Shown here: positions 1 through 11,776 of the stretch, piece after piece
Layout of the letters: every line of letters starts with the position of its first letter
Numbering within the stretch: the stretch's first letter is position 1
Assembly (NCBI GenBank): GCA_020627925.1
Contig: JAHDFY010000007.1
Span: forward strand, 1 to 51,860
DNA from: a bacterium
GTDB taxonomy: Bacteria > Patescibacteriota > Gracilibacteria > Absconditabacterales > Absconditicoccaceae
Direction: 5' to 3'
Length of the DNA stretch: 51,860 nt
The notes under the pieces: model-generated
What the model saw: only the letters and a program-made list of their open reading frames with translations
What the model was told of the DNA's origin: nothing
The model's database searches: none
Program-made: the position numbers and the translations under genes

Positions 1-23
1 TTAACCATACCTATATATATCAA

Positions 24-51
24 AAAAACATCCTACTTTGGATGTTTTTTT
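24..51. terminator. Rho-independent terminator
   Basis: A 7-bp stem (AACATCC / GGATGTT) is followed by a T run on + and preceded by an A run, so it could work in both directions. It lies just upstream of atpD, so atpD is probably not co-transcribed with whatever is to its left. Confidence 0.7.
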
Positions 52-199
52 CTATTCTTCTGTTTTCTAACTTCTCTTTTAGAGGGTTTGTTGAATTTTT
101 GTTGGTACTTTGCTTGCAATTCTCACGAAAACCTATATACAAAATGTGAAACTTGTCAGCTTGATTGGTTTTTTTATTGGTCTAAAAATAAGATTTTTG

Positions 200-1606
<1,407 letters not shown>

Positions 1607-1630
1607 TTATAATCTAATCATAACAACCAA

Positions 1631-1659
1631 AAAAAGAGGCTTACTACAGCCTCTTTTTT
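1631..1659. terminator. Terminator after atpD
   Basis: An 8-bp stem AAAGAGGC / GCCTCTTT with an 8-nt loop sits between the atpD stop and the end of the convergent DinB-like gene. A runs on one side and T runs on the other let it serve both genes. Confidence 0.8.
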
Positions 1660-1669
1660 GTGTTTGTAA

Positions 1670-2176
1670 TTATTTTTCTGCATCTTTTCCTCTCCAAAGA
1701 TTGCTTGTGTTTAAGTGATACATTTCTCTTCCTTGTTTCATGTATTGGAATAATTGCATTCCATAGCTTGCATAATTTTTGATTCCTATGTGAAGAAGGT
1801 AGCTCTTAATTGATTGAGGCTGATTCATTCCAAATAAATCTATCTCTTCATCTAGTTCTTCATCAGAAAGACTTTCGATATATGAAGAGAAGGCATTAAG
1901 TTGCTTGTCCATTAGTCAAGGAAAGTCCTTTATCATGTCTTGTGATTCAGAAGTGATCCTTAGCTCTTTTGCGATTACTGGGTCATATGCTTTGTTTTGC
2001 AAAAAATTGATCAATAATGTTGTCATACGAGAAAGATGTTGTAGTAGTCATTCCATTGACCATTGATGATCATTAGGTTTATAGCTGAGATCTTCTTTTT
2101 GTATTTTTTCATGGAGGTGTTTGATAATATTGGTTTCATGAGTGATGTGAGCAATCATATCTTTTTTGGTATACAT
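1670..2176 (-). CDS. DinB/YfiT-fold four-helix protein
   Basis: 168 aa, read through two in-frame TGA codons (about 1916 and 2033). The N-terminal half has the pattern of the DinB superfamily: a first helix with spaced histidines (MIAHITHETN near residue 7), then HQWSMEGLLQHLSRM around residues 37-51, as in metal-binding DinB-like proteins where histidines hold a divalent metal. The C-terminal half is helical and acidic. Family members include thiol-dependent S-transferases and many proteins of unknown activity, so no substrate is proposed. It is divergent from the HxlR regulator next to it, a layout typical of a regulator and its target. ATG at 2174-2176 was taken as start because it precedes the conserved first helix. 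Confidence 0.7.
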
Positions 2177-2312
2177 GTGATTGAACGAAGAGTGTAAAAT
2201 ATATGCAATGTATATGATGGATAATCATTCTGCTTGCATATCGCAATTAACTTACTAATATATACCTACTTTACAATAGCTAGTATGTTAGCTACTTACT
2301 TTTTGTCTACCT

Positions 2313-2642
2313 ATGAACACTATTACACATTGCCACCCATCATGATGGAATGAAAATTGCGAACTCTACAAACTGTTTGACATGCTAGGAAAAAAATGGG
2401 TCATTTTTATAATTTTTTTGTTTGATGAAGGTGCAACGTGATTCAATGAAATTCAAAAAACATTGACTCATCTCAATGCAAAAACACTCTCGCAAAGACT
2501 AAAACTTTTGCAAGAGCACAAACTAATTGATAAAAAAATTACGAGCATATCTCCTGTAAAAATTTCCTATGTACTTACTTCTCAATGAAAAAAAATTGCA
2601 CAAAAAATTAGATCATTTAAAACCTTTGTAAAAGAGGAGTAA
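2313..2642 (+). CDS. HxlR-family winged-helix transcriptional regulator
   Basis: 109 aa, the usual HxlR length. The N-terminus carries the conserved single cysteine (NENCELYKLF, residue 16) followed by the LGKKWVIFI signature of HxlR proteins, then the winged helix with recognition segment LNAKTLSQRLKLLQEHKLI and a C-terminal wing ending SYVLTSQGKK. Four in-frame TGA codons encode glycine. Members of this family bind DNA as dimers and often sense electrophiles or oxidants through the N-terminal cysteine. It diverges from the DinB-fold gene, which is its most likely target; this is inference from layout. Confidence 0.9.
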
Positions 2643-2658
2643 TCTTTGAAAATTATTT

Positions 2659-3531
2659 TTAGTTATGCAAAGAACGTTTTATTATTGCTGTTCCTGGTGC
2701 TACAAATTTTTGTATGAGTAATTTTCGCAACCAGAAGTCAGTATATTCACAACAATTTGTTCTTTGTATAAATTCGTCAATAGGCATCATCTGACGTCTA
2801 TTGTTGTATGTGTTTACTAATGAAACGTGCGTGATTCGTTCTCACGTTTTTTTGCTTTTCATTTGACCAATCCAATCAACCGAAGCATAATGCAGGTTAT
2901 TTGCTCCGTTCATCATATGTGGTGCTGCATAAAGGACTATAGGAGAAACATTGCTAGCAATTGATTCGACCAATTGTTCAGCCGTTATGTTTTTTGCCAT
3001 CTCATAAATTTCTTTTTGAAAATGCTCATTCATTTTTTCAGCAATACCTCAGGGGGTGTTTATAAATCAGAACGTTTTGTGTACATTGGTGATTTTGTAT
3101 GATTCGTACCTATTCATAGGAATCTTGTGCAAATAACTTTGCAGTCTTACTTGCGCTGGAAGACAGGCTGTGCCAAACTCTTGAGCAATGTGAATTGAAG
3201 AAGGGAGTGAAATTTCAGTCTTGCAATACGCAATTTGCTTTATGAACTCTTCGGTATTTTCTATTGTTCCATCGTAGGGCAAAAATCGATTTGTTTCATT
3301 AAAATGTTGTATATATTCTTTTTCTTTGTGATATGTTTTTTTCATGATCTTGTTGTAACCTATTTTTTTCTGATTGTCGTATTGTTCTACTGTGTTATAT
3401 GTTATTTTTTTGTTAAGCACAGAAAATAGTTCTTTTTCTGCTTTTTCTTTTGTATTGTTTTTGTACGCATGGAATACCTTGGACAGATTGTTGCCCTTTG
3501 CGTATTCTTTGACCCAGTTGCTTAGTTTCAT
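2659..3531 (-). CDS. Hypothetical protein, 290 aa
   Basis: One continuous frame of 290 aa once three TGA codons (3067, 3049, 2842) are read as glycine; it ends with TAA. No family is recognised. The N-terminal 65 residues are lysine-rich and helical; the middle contains FGTACLPAQVRLQSYLHKIP and a His/Asn-rich stretch MMNGANNLHYASVDW; the C-terminal part has the paired cysteines RTNCCEYTDF. No signal peptide or membrane segment is seen, so it is probably cytoplasmic. The gene is divergent from nrdB, and a sequence matching the left part of an NrdR box lies at 3565-3580 just upstream of its start, so shared control with nrdB is possible but weakly supported. Confidence 0.6.
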
Positions 3532-3770
3532 TTTGCTATGTAATGTAAATATATCTATTATTTTACACTATATACGCTCTATGTCAAATGAAGAATATGT
3601 ATGAGTGATATTCTTGTTTTGCTTATTGAAACCTATATTTTTTTGTTATAGAAGTTTCGATCTTATAAATACGAACCATTACTATCGTCAAGAGAAATAT
3701 TTTGAAGGAGGAGACCTTGGTTTTGCTATAAATTTTTTGCGACCGTTTTCTCTTTAAATACTTAGGTGAG

Positions 3771-3818
3771 ACACTATATATAGTAGTACAATAATAAATG
3801 AGGCACAATATATAGTAT
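3771..3818 (+). promoter_or_regulatory. Two tandem NrdR boxes upstream of nrdB
   Basis: Two 16-bp near-repeats, ACACTATATATAGTAG (3771-3786) and GCACAATATATAGTAT (3803-3818), match the known NrdR-box shape (ACACwATATATwGTGT). Their starts are 32 bp apart, about three helical turns, which is the usual spacing of NrdR box pairs. They lie 76-123 bp before the nrdB start. NrdR represses ribonucleotide reductase genes when dATP is high. The rest of the 3532-3893 intergenic stretch holds no gene I can support; 3565-3580 resembles the left two-thirds of a third box. Confidence 0.75.
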
Positions 3819-3893
3819 TAACGTGAACATGTGTCAAGTTCATTTTTTTTTGACCATTTTTGTTGTGGTGTTTTACTCTTAGATTGCTCAAAT

Positions 3894-4883
3894 ATGAAAT
3901 CAATTTTGCTCTGAAAATGATCAGTTCTGGATGCTGTAAATCTTACCGATATGTGATGGGAAGAAAGGTTTCATAGGCTTTATGAAGATCAAAAAAAAGC
4001 TGTATGGTTCCCTGAAGAAATTCAAATAGATCAAGATAAAAATGATTACCAATCACTCTCTGATGAAGAAAAAAGAGTTTTCAACACTCTGGTAGCATAT
4101 TTCGTTTGAAGTGAGCTTTTGGTACAAAATGTTTTGGGAGACACATTTTATGCTCATATTACATCTGCTAGAGCAAAAATGGCCCTTTCAGTACAAATGT
4201 TTATGGAGGCTATTCATAACGATTACTTTGAAAAAGTGTTGAACACATTCAGCATGGACAAAGAACAAATGTACAATATAGCAGCTACTAATAGTGTTAT
4301 TGCAAGAAAGAGAAAACTTGTTGCACAGGCAGCTGATCGCATTAATGCAAGAGGGGATGTTGATCCTGATACTCTTGAAGGAAAAAAAGCAATTTTGTAT
4401 GCTATTTTGGTTAATAACATTTTGCAAGAAGGAATTTTTTTCTATAGCGCATTTGCTATCTTCTTTGCAATGAGAGAATCTGGAAAAATGCAACGTGTAT
4501 GTAATGGTATTGATCTTGTCTTAATTGACGAAAGTATGCATCTAAAGATGGGAATGGAAATGATCTTTGCCATTCTTGATGAAGCACCAGAAATTGCTGA
4601 TGATGAAGCATTTATTGCAAATATTCAACAAACATTGATTGATGGAGCATACTTAGAACTAGAATTTTTGAAACAACAATTTGAGTCAGGGATTACTTTT
4701 GGTCTCAACTACAAAGAAATGGAAGAATACCTCAAGTACATTGTTGATAGAAGACTTGAAGAATTAGGATTTGAACCTCATTTTCACGTAACGGATAATC
4801 CACTTAATTTCCTTGAAAAGCAAGATCTTATGACTCTCCAAAACTTCTTTGAAGTAACACCAAATCAATATACTAATTTTTAG
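3894..4883 (+). CDS. nrdB: Ribonucleotide reductase, small (beta) subunit, class Ic-like
   Basis: 329 aa R2 protein that supplies the radical or oxidant to NrdA for making dNDPs. The six metal ligands can be placed as E74 (GSELLVQ), E105 and H108 (EAIHNDYF), E179 (QEGIFFY), E213 and H216 (DESMH). The first ligand is Glu, not the Asp of class Ia, and the position four after H108, where the radical Tyr sits in class Ia, is Phe112. Both features, and the ligand spacing, match the Chlamydia trachomatis Mn/Fe enzyme (E89, E120, H123, E193, E227, H230, F127). Five in-frame TGA codons in the N-terminal part encode Gly. First gene of nrdB-CYTH-nrdA under two NrdR boxes. ATG 3894 gives a complete N-terminus; a downstream ATG at 3951 is possible. 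Confidence 0.95.
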
Positions 4884-4902
4884 TCTCTTTTATATGTTGC
4901 GT

Positions 4903-5421
4903 ATGCAAGAAACAGAATTAACTTTCTTGGCAAAATATATTCCAGAAGACTTCAGTAAAAAAAACTATATTGATTTAATTGATTCATACTTCTTTGAGAC
5001 AGGTGAATCAATATTTAGAACACGCAAGAAGTGAAATAAACTCATGCTTACGAAGAAGGAAGTTGATCCAAGTGGAGATAAATCTATTCATCAGGAATAC
5101 ACGATACCTTTGTCACAAAAAGAATACGATCAATTTACTATCCTCCCAACAAAAAAAACTATTAAAAGAAGATATTTTTATAAAAAAGACGGCTATGTAT
5201 TTGAAATAGATGTTCTTTGATGAAACCTTAAATGATTAGTTCTTATTGATGTTGAATTTACTAATAAAGAAGCAAGAGATTTATTTATCATGCCTGACTT
5301 TTGTTTAGCTGATGTTACTCAAGACGAATGGGTAAGGTGATGAACAATTGCATGACAGACATATGAAAACCTTCAATCAATACTAGATAGCTATTGATAC
5401 CAGAAAATATATTTGGACTAG
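4903..5421 (+). CDS. CYTH-domain (triphosphate tunnel) protein
   Basis: 172 aa. It opens with ETELTFLAKYIPEDF, a variant of the ExExK-type start of CYTH enzymes, followed by alternating charged beta strands (EYTIPLSQKEYDQF, KRRYFYKKDGYVFEIDVL, LVLIDVEFTNKEARD) expected of the eight-stranded tunnel that holds triphosphate and metal. Six or more TGA codons encode glycine. CYTH proteins act on inorganic triphosphate, thiamine triphosphate, or serve as class IV adenylate cyclases; which one applies cannot be told. It sits between nrdB and nrdA with short gaps, so it is probably part of the same transcript and may act on a triphosphate related to nucleotide supply (inference). An in-frame ATG at 4894 is an alternative start. 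Confidence 0.75.
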
Positions 5422-5456
5422 AAAGCAGTCAATTTTATTCTTTTTGTAACCCCACC

Positions 5457-7976
5457 ATGCCAAAAACTATTGTTATCCATAGAGATGGAACGAGAGAAGA
5501 ATTTACGTTGGAAAAAATTATTGCTGCAATTAGAGCGGTAGTAAAGCCAGTTGCTCCTGCTGATGAAGTAGAAACTATTGTTGCGACTATTTTGACGAGT
5601 GTGCAACTTAAATTGCCTGAAGAAGTGACTACGTCACAATTTGATGAAGTAGTATTGAAAGCGATTGAACAAAAAATTAGTTCTGATACAATTTTTGATA
5701 CAATTGCAGCGGCACAAATTTTGAAGATGGTAAAGGCAGATGTTGAACAAAGATTTGCTACTTTTGAAGACTATATCAATTATGCTGTTGGTGAAAAACT
5801 TCTTTCAGAAAAACTTCTCAATTTTGATTTTGACCGCCTTCACGCTTCGCTAGATGATTCACGTGATGGATTGTATAATTATTTTGGTGCTGCAACTTTG
5901 GCTGACAGATACTTGTTGAGAGATAGAGAACAAAAAACAATGGAAAAAGCTCAATGGATGTGGATGAGAATTTCTATGGGGTTGTCGTTGAATGAAAAGG
6001 ATCCTACTGATTTTGCAATCCGTGCATATGATCAAATGTCATCGTTGAAATATCTTCACTCTACACCGACACTGTATAATTCAGGAACTCCGTTTTCACA
6101 ATTAAGTAGTTGTTATATTAGTGTTGTTGGTGATGATTTGACACACATTATGAACAAAGCAAATGAAATGGCTCAGTTTGTAAAATATGCAGGTGGAGTA
6201 GGAATGTCTGTAACAAAATTGAGAGCGAGTGGTTCATCAATTAAATCAATTAATTCTATTTCGTCTGGTCCTATTCCGTTTATCAAAATGTATGACGTGA
6301 TCAAGAATGGTGTTTCACAAAATGGTAGAAGAAGAGCAGGTTTGGTAATTTATATTGAACCTTGGCACTATAATATTATGGAATATCTTGATCTAAAAGA
6401 ACAAAATGGATCGCCATATTTGAGAGCTCATTCGATCAACACTGCATTGTGGATTCCTGATTGTTTTATGGAAAGAGTAAAGGCAGGCAAAGATTGGTGG
6501 ATGCTAGATCCACATGAGTGTCCTGAGCTTGCTGAAACATGGGGTGAGGAATTTACCGCTTACTATGATAAATATTGTGAAATGGCGGAAAGAGGTGAAT
6601 TAAAGCTAGCCAAAAAAATGCCAGCAAAACAATTATATGATCATATGCTTTTCCAATTGGCTAAGACAGGAAACAATTGGCTAAACTTTAAAGATACACA
6701 TAATAGAGCTAATCAAGCACCAAGTTATGGAAATATTCACAGTTCGAATCTTTGTACAGAAATATCTATTCCCAACAATGAAAATAGCACGGCCGTATGT
6801 ACACTGGCGTCTCTTGTTCTTCCTAGATTTTTGAAACAAGATGAAAGGTTGGGAACCGAAAAAGTGATTGGGTTGTCGACAGAAGAAAAAATGCAATTGA
6901 TTGACTGGGATACCATGAGAGAAACAATTCGTGTTGCGATCCGTGCATTGGATAATGTTATTGATCTTAACTTTTTTCCATCAGAAGATGCAAAAAGAAA
7001 TTCATTTGATCTAAGGCCAATTGGTTTAGGATTCATGGGATTGGCAGAGTTGTATATTGATTTGGGTATCGCTTTTGATAGTCCTGAAGCAGTAGAACTT
7101 GCTGACAAAATTGGTGCGTTTATTCAACAATTGACATTGAATGCATCAAAAGAGCTTGCAGAGGAAAGAGGGGCATTTAGAGATTATAATGCTGAAATAT
7201 ATGACTATGAGCCAAGAAGAAATGCCTTGCTCATGGCTATCGCTCCTACTGCATCGATCTCGTTGATTGCTGGTACGTCAAGTACGGTTGATCCATATTT
7301 TGCGAATGTATATTCTCGTGAAGTAATTAGAGGTAAGTTTACGATTATTATTCATCAGCTGGTGAATCAATTAAAAGCAAAAGGTGTATGGACAGAAGAA
7401 TTGAAAAATAAAATTATTGCCAATCAAGGTTCTATCCAAAACATCGAAGAGCTTGATGGAGTGATTGATAAGAATCTGTTCAAGACCTCGTATGAGACTG
7501 GTTGGAAGGCACAAATTGATGTGGTTTCTGCATTGCAAAAACATTTGGATCAATCGATTACAAGAAATATGTACATCCAAGAAGAATCAAGATCTGAAAT
7601 GGATGACGTCTATATGTATGCTTGGGAGAAAGGATTGAAATGAACGTACTATTGCTTCATTGAGAAAAAGATTCAAGGAGAAAAATACACACAAACAGTA
7701 AACAAGAGAGGAGCGAGAAAATGATTCGGAGCAAGAAAAGGTTTTGCTACAAGAAGAATGGGTGCGCTGCAAGCAGGAACAGAAGCGACATCTGATGATT
7801 TGAAAGACATCGATTTTGCTAACATTACTGCTGAACAAAAAATTGCTATTAGACAAAAACTTATCAAAGATAAAGGAGCTGATTACGTAAAGAAACTTGA
7901 AAGTGGAGAACTGTACCAAAATGGTGCATGTCCAGTTGATCCATTTGAAAAAGTAATGTGTGAAGCTTGTCAGTAA
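5457..7976 (+). CDS. nrdA: Ribonucleotide reductase, large (alpha) subunit, class I
   Basis: 839 aa catalytic subunit. An N-terminal ATP-cone (residues 1-95, PKTIVIHRDGTREEF) suggests dATP feedback control. Active-site residues are visible: C219 (SSCYIS), C433 and E435 with the preceding Asn (NLCTEIS), C448 (CTLASLV), and the tail cysteines CEAC at 835-838 that accept electrons from thioredoxin or glutaredoxin. Two TGA codons (7641 and 7722) lie near the C-terminus; read as stops they would remove the tail. The start at 5457 gives MPKTIVIHRDG; the longer frame from 5394 overlaps the CYTH gene and has no family support. Followed by a terminator, so the nrdB-CYTH-nrdA unit ends here. Confidence 0.97.
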
Positions 7977-7983
7977 GAAAAAC

Positions 7984-8010
7984 GATCCTACTTTTGTAGG
8001 ATCTTTTATT
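7984..8010 (+). terminator. Terminator after nrdA
   Basis: Perfect 8-bp stem GATCCTAC / GTAGGATC with a TTTT loop, followed by TTTTATT, eight bases past the nrdA stop. Confidence 0.85.
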
Positions 8011-8025
8011 AGATGAATTTATTTT

Positions 8026-8523
8026 ATGTTTGAATCAATTCCTTCATTTCTTTCTTCTATAGAAGAATGATTAAAAAAAAGAAATATTGATGTTGAACAT
8101 TATGAGATGGATCATTTGTGTTGGAGAGTTGAGACTCACAAGGAGTATGAGTTGTATAAAATTTTATTACAAGAAAGAAGTGAGCTTTTGATAGAAAGCA
8201 AAATTGGATGAAGAATGATAGCAACCTATAAACTATTTAATCCTATTCATTATGCGGGGAGAGTTATTGATGTGATTGAGCTTCCATCTCCTAAAAAGGG
8301 TAGTTATTATCCAACAGGATGGGAACATGTTGAGTTTGTTGTTAAGGATCTGTTGCTTGAAAATATGATGAAGAAATATAGAACATTGTCATGGAAAACT
8401 TCTGGGCTTAATGATTATCGTAACCCTACGGTTGCAATAGCTCTTGATGATGGATTGTCAGTAAAGTTTCATACAAAGACACTCCAAAACGTGATTGAAG
8501 AAGAGCAAAACATGACAATATAA
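8026..8523 (+). CDS. YecM-like VOC-superfamily protein
   Basis: 165 aa. The sequence follows YecM: DHLCWRVET near residue 30, the ELLIESKIGGRMIATYKL block (residues 52-71), VIELPSPKKG and the paired motif GWEHVEFVV around residue 105. These are the metal-site histidines and glutamates of the vicinal oxygen chelate fold. Its biochemical role is not established in any organism I know of. Two TGA codons encode Gly, one of them inside the IGGR motif. It follows the nrdA terminator and precedes dcd by 29 bp, so it may share a transcript with dcd. Confidence 0.75.
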
Positions 8524-8552
8524 TCTTTTAATTTTTTTGTACTGATACAATA

Positions 8553-9158
8553 ATGATCTTATCTGATGCACAAATTAGAGAGAATATAGAAAATGGTAGA
8601 ATTGGTTTTACTCCTGTTGATCAGAAACATTATGGCCATGATGTGATGAATCAAATTGGCCCAGCAAGTTTGGATTTTCGTTTGGGTAATACATTTAAAA
8701 TTTATAGAAAAAGTAAAATTGCGATGATCGATCCACGTGATCCTTCAACAGTTGATGGTATGGTAGAGACAGTGACCATCAATGACGGAGAGTTTTTTAT
8801 GTTGCACCCACGTCAATTTGTACTTGGAGTAACAGCAGAAGTGCTTCGTATTCCTGATGACCTTGTAGCTAGATGTGAAGGTAGAAGTAGTCTTGGAAGA
8901 CTAGGTCTTATCATTCATTCAACCGCATGATTTATTGATCCAGGTTTTACATGAACAATTACTCTGGAAATTACAAATATCAATGAAGTTCCTATTAAAT
9001 TATACCCAGGTATGAGAATCGGACAATATGCTTTTGAGACAGTTGCCGGTGAAGTAGAAACTCACTATGGTGTCAGAAAATGAAGCAAATATATGCATCA
9101 AGTATTACCAGAAGAGAGTAGAGTATTTCACGACCATGAGCATAAGGATGAAAATTAG
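8553..9158 (+). CDS. dcd: dCTP deaminase
   Basis: 201 aa. Converts dCTP to dUTP (or to dUMP in bifunctional forms) for thymidylate synthesis. The signature [23 protein letters not shown] spans about residues 110-132, with the substrate-binding Arg/Ser/Ser, and LEITN carries the catalytic glutamate. N-terminal ILSDAQIRENIENGRIGF and C-terminal RIGQYAFE fit the family. Three TGA codons encode Gly, one directly after HSTA. Lies with YecM between the nrdA terminator and a bidirectional terminator shared with atpA. Confidence 0.95.
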
Positions 9159-9183
9159 ATAACAATATGTGTTTGATACAAAC

Positions 9184-9210
9184 AAAAAAAGACGCTTATG
9201 CGTCTTTTTT
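9184..9210. terminator. Bidirectional terminator between dcd and atpA
   Basis: AAAAAAGACGC - TTAT - GCGTCTTTTTT is a symmetric 11-bp stem between two convergent genes. It also means no atpG follows atpA directly. Confidence 0.9.
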
Positions 9211-9215
9211 GTTAT

Positions 9216-10724
9216 CTATGATTCTTTTACTTCATCTACAGCATCACGAATTACTTTCTTTATTCCTTCCTCTATTTCATCAGTAAGTTTTTTGATATCA
9301 ATAATCATATCACGTACTTCAACAAATGAGCTGTCTAGTTTTTCGTATAATGTTTGCTCGAATTTTTTTACTTGTTCTACTTCTAATTCATCCAAGTAAC
9401 CGTTAATTCCTGCATAAGTAAGAACTACTTGTTTGTCGAATGTAATCGGACTATTCACATCTTGTTTGAGTGCTTCTACCAATCTTTTTCCTCTATCCAA
9501 TACTTTTTTGGTAGCAGGGTCTAGATCAGAACCAAATTGTGAAAATGCTTCTAGTTCTCTATATTGAGCAAGTCCAAGTTTTAGTTTTCCTGCAACTTTT
9601 TTCATGATCTTTGTTTGAGCAGAACCACCTACACGTGATACAGAAGTACCAACATTAATCGCTGGTCTCACTCCAGCATTGAATAGGTCTGCTTCTAGGA
9701 AAATTTGACCATCAGTAATAGAAATTACATTAGTTGGAACGTATGCAGATACGTCTCCACCTTTTGTTTCGATGATTGGGAGTGCCGTAAGACTTCCACC
9801 TCCATTCTCTGGATTTACTCTTGCAGCTCTTTCTAGCAATCTTGAGTGTAGGTAGAATACGTCTCCTGGGTATGCTTCTCTACCTGGAGGTCTTCTCAAA
9901 AGAAGAGACATTTCTCTATACGCGTCAGCGTGTTTTGATAGATCATCATAAATGATAAGTGCATCTTTACCATTTTGCATGAAGTATTCTCCAATAGTAC
10001 ATCCGATATATGGAGCGAAGTATTGCATTACAGAAGGGGCGTTAGCTGGAGCATTTACTACAACAGTATAGTCCATTGCTCCTTTTTCTTTTAATGTTTG
10101 TACAATTCTTGCTACTTTTGATTCTTTTTGACCGATAGCAACATAGATACACACCATGTTTTCATTTTTTTGGTTCAAAATAGTATCAATAGCTACGGTT
10201 GTTTTTCCTGTTTGTCTATCTCCGATAATCAATTCTCTTTGACCTCTACCAATAGGGATCATGTTGTCAATTGATTTGATTCCAGTTTGAAGCGGTTGGT
10301 TTACTTCTTTTCTTGCCATAACTCCAGGAGCAACTCTTTCAACAGGATATCTTTCTGATCCTTTGATTTCTCCTTTGGCATCAATAGCTTCACCAAGTCC
10401 ATTTACTACTCTTCCTATGTAATCTTCTCCTACAGGAATTGAAAGTACTGTTCCTGATCATTGAACTATTTGACCAGTTGCTAGACCTTTTGCTTCACCA
10501 AGAATAAGAACTCCTATTTGATCCTTGAGTAGATCAAGAATAAGACCTTTGGTTCCGTTTTCGAATAATACAATTTCTGAGTACATTGCATTTTGCAATC
10601 CACTCACAATAGCAACTCCATCTTTGATCTCTAGGATTTCACCCTTGTTGCTGAGTGAATCACCAAGATCACTTTTGTGGATTTGCTCTTCGATTTTAGC
10701 TACGATATCATTTATGTGTGACAT
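9216..10724 (-). CDS. atpA: F-type ATP synthase subunit alpha
   Basis: 502 aa, normal length. N-terminal beta-barrel with [16 protein letters not shown], nucleotide-binding domain with Walker A GDRQTGKT around residue 170, and the catalytic arginine region [12 protein letters not shown]. One TGA codon at 10458-10460 lies between IVQ and SGTVLSIP and encodes Gly. Last gene of the atpB-E-F-H-A run. The gamma and epsilon genes that often follow are absent here: transcription meets a terminator six bases beyond the stop. Confidence 0.97.
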
Positions 10725-10760
10725 GATGTTGTTCTATTACTAACAAAATTAAAGATGTTG

Positions 10761-11198
10761 TTATCAGAGTAGTTTATTTAAATCTTGATCGAGAGATCTC
10801 GAATAGTATGTACCTTCTCCTTTGATTAACACACGAGGCTTGTCTATGTTGACCGGATGAGTCTCTGCATTATAGGTTGTTTTTATATGATCCGCAATGT
10901 CTTTATCTGATGGACTATATATGGTAAAGACAGGAGTGTGTTCAAAGTTTTCTTTTATCAAACGAATAATGTCTTGGACAGCATCTTTATTCATTTTTGA
11001 AAGAGAATGTAATAGACGAATAATACGCACAAGATCAGGATTATTTTTTTCAATAATAGATAGTATGCTATCTTTTTTTAAGTTTTTACCTTGTCTCAGC
11101 AGCAGTAATTTTATAGTTTCAAGATGTTGGATCACAAGATCGGTATCTTTTTTTCCTAGCTGTTCTGCTAACTGTTTGTTGGTCATATACATATGCAT
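10761..11198 (-). CDS. atpH: F-type ATP synthase subunit delta
   Basis: 145 aa, shorter and more divergent than typical delta (about 175-180). Identified by position between atpF and atpA and by a C-terminal segment PRVLIKGEGTYYSRSLDQDL that matches the end of delta subunits, which link F1 to the peripheral stalk. The codons after NKLL are TGA then TAA; under the glycine code the protein ends ...NKLLG at TAA, three bases later than a standard reading. Three in-frame ATGs near the start (11198, 11192, 11186) leave the N-terminus uncertain by four residues. Confidence 0.8.
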
Positions 11199-11216
11199 AA
11201 ACGGACTAGAATAAAA

Positions 11217-11714
11217 TTATGACTTTTTTGCTTCTTTTACAATAACATCAATGTATTCATTTTGTAATTCTTTTTTTCCATTGAATAATTTATTGATTGC
11301 TGAAGCAGAAACTGTTTTTACTGCATTTTCAAATTCTTTTTCCATTTCTTTTTCCATTTGAGCTGCTTTTGTTTCAGCTCCTTCTATAATGGTTTGCGCT
11401 TTTGTATGTCATTCGCTAATAATTTCTTCTTTTCTCTTTTCAGCGATACTACCAGCTTCTGCTATAAGAGAATCTTTTTTGTCTTTACCTTCTTTTATAA
11501 TTGTATCAGCTTTTTTATTTGCTTCGTCGATGATTTCTTCATATGCAGTGTCTGCGTTTTCAAGTTTTTTGATAAGATTTCTCTTTTCTTGCACCTCTTT
11601 GATTATTTTGTCTCCAAGAAAATATTTGAAAGCAAAAATAAGAAGAAGTACATTAACCGCTTGTGCAATAAGAACTCATCAATTCAAATCCAATGATGCT
11701 AGTAGTTCGTTCAT
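11217..11714 (-). CDS. atpF: F-type ATP synthase subunit b
   Basis: 165 aa. One N-terminal membrane helix (about residues 13-32, VLIAQAVNVLLLIFAFKYFL) followed by a long charged amphipathic helix rich in Lys, Glu and Ala (EVQEKRNLIKKLENADTAY and onward), the peripheral-stalk coiled coil. TGA codons encode glycine, including a pair in LNGGVL before the membrane helix. Placed between atpE and atpH as expected. Confidence 0.9.
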
Positions 11715-11776
11715 TAAAAAGATTAAGTAGTATAAAATTAGTTGTTAGTGTGTGTTATTGTTCTTTATGGAAAAAA

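Noticed and set aside
8546-8551. TACAAT as the dcd promoter
   Set aside because: It lies one base before the ATG, too close to drive a transcript containing the start codon.
10764-11198. atpH ending at the TGA at 10764-10766
   Set aside because: TGA is glycine here and a TAA follows at once, so the gene ends at 10761.
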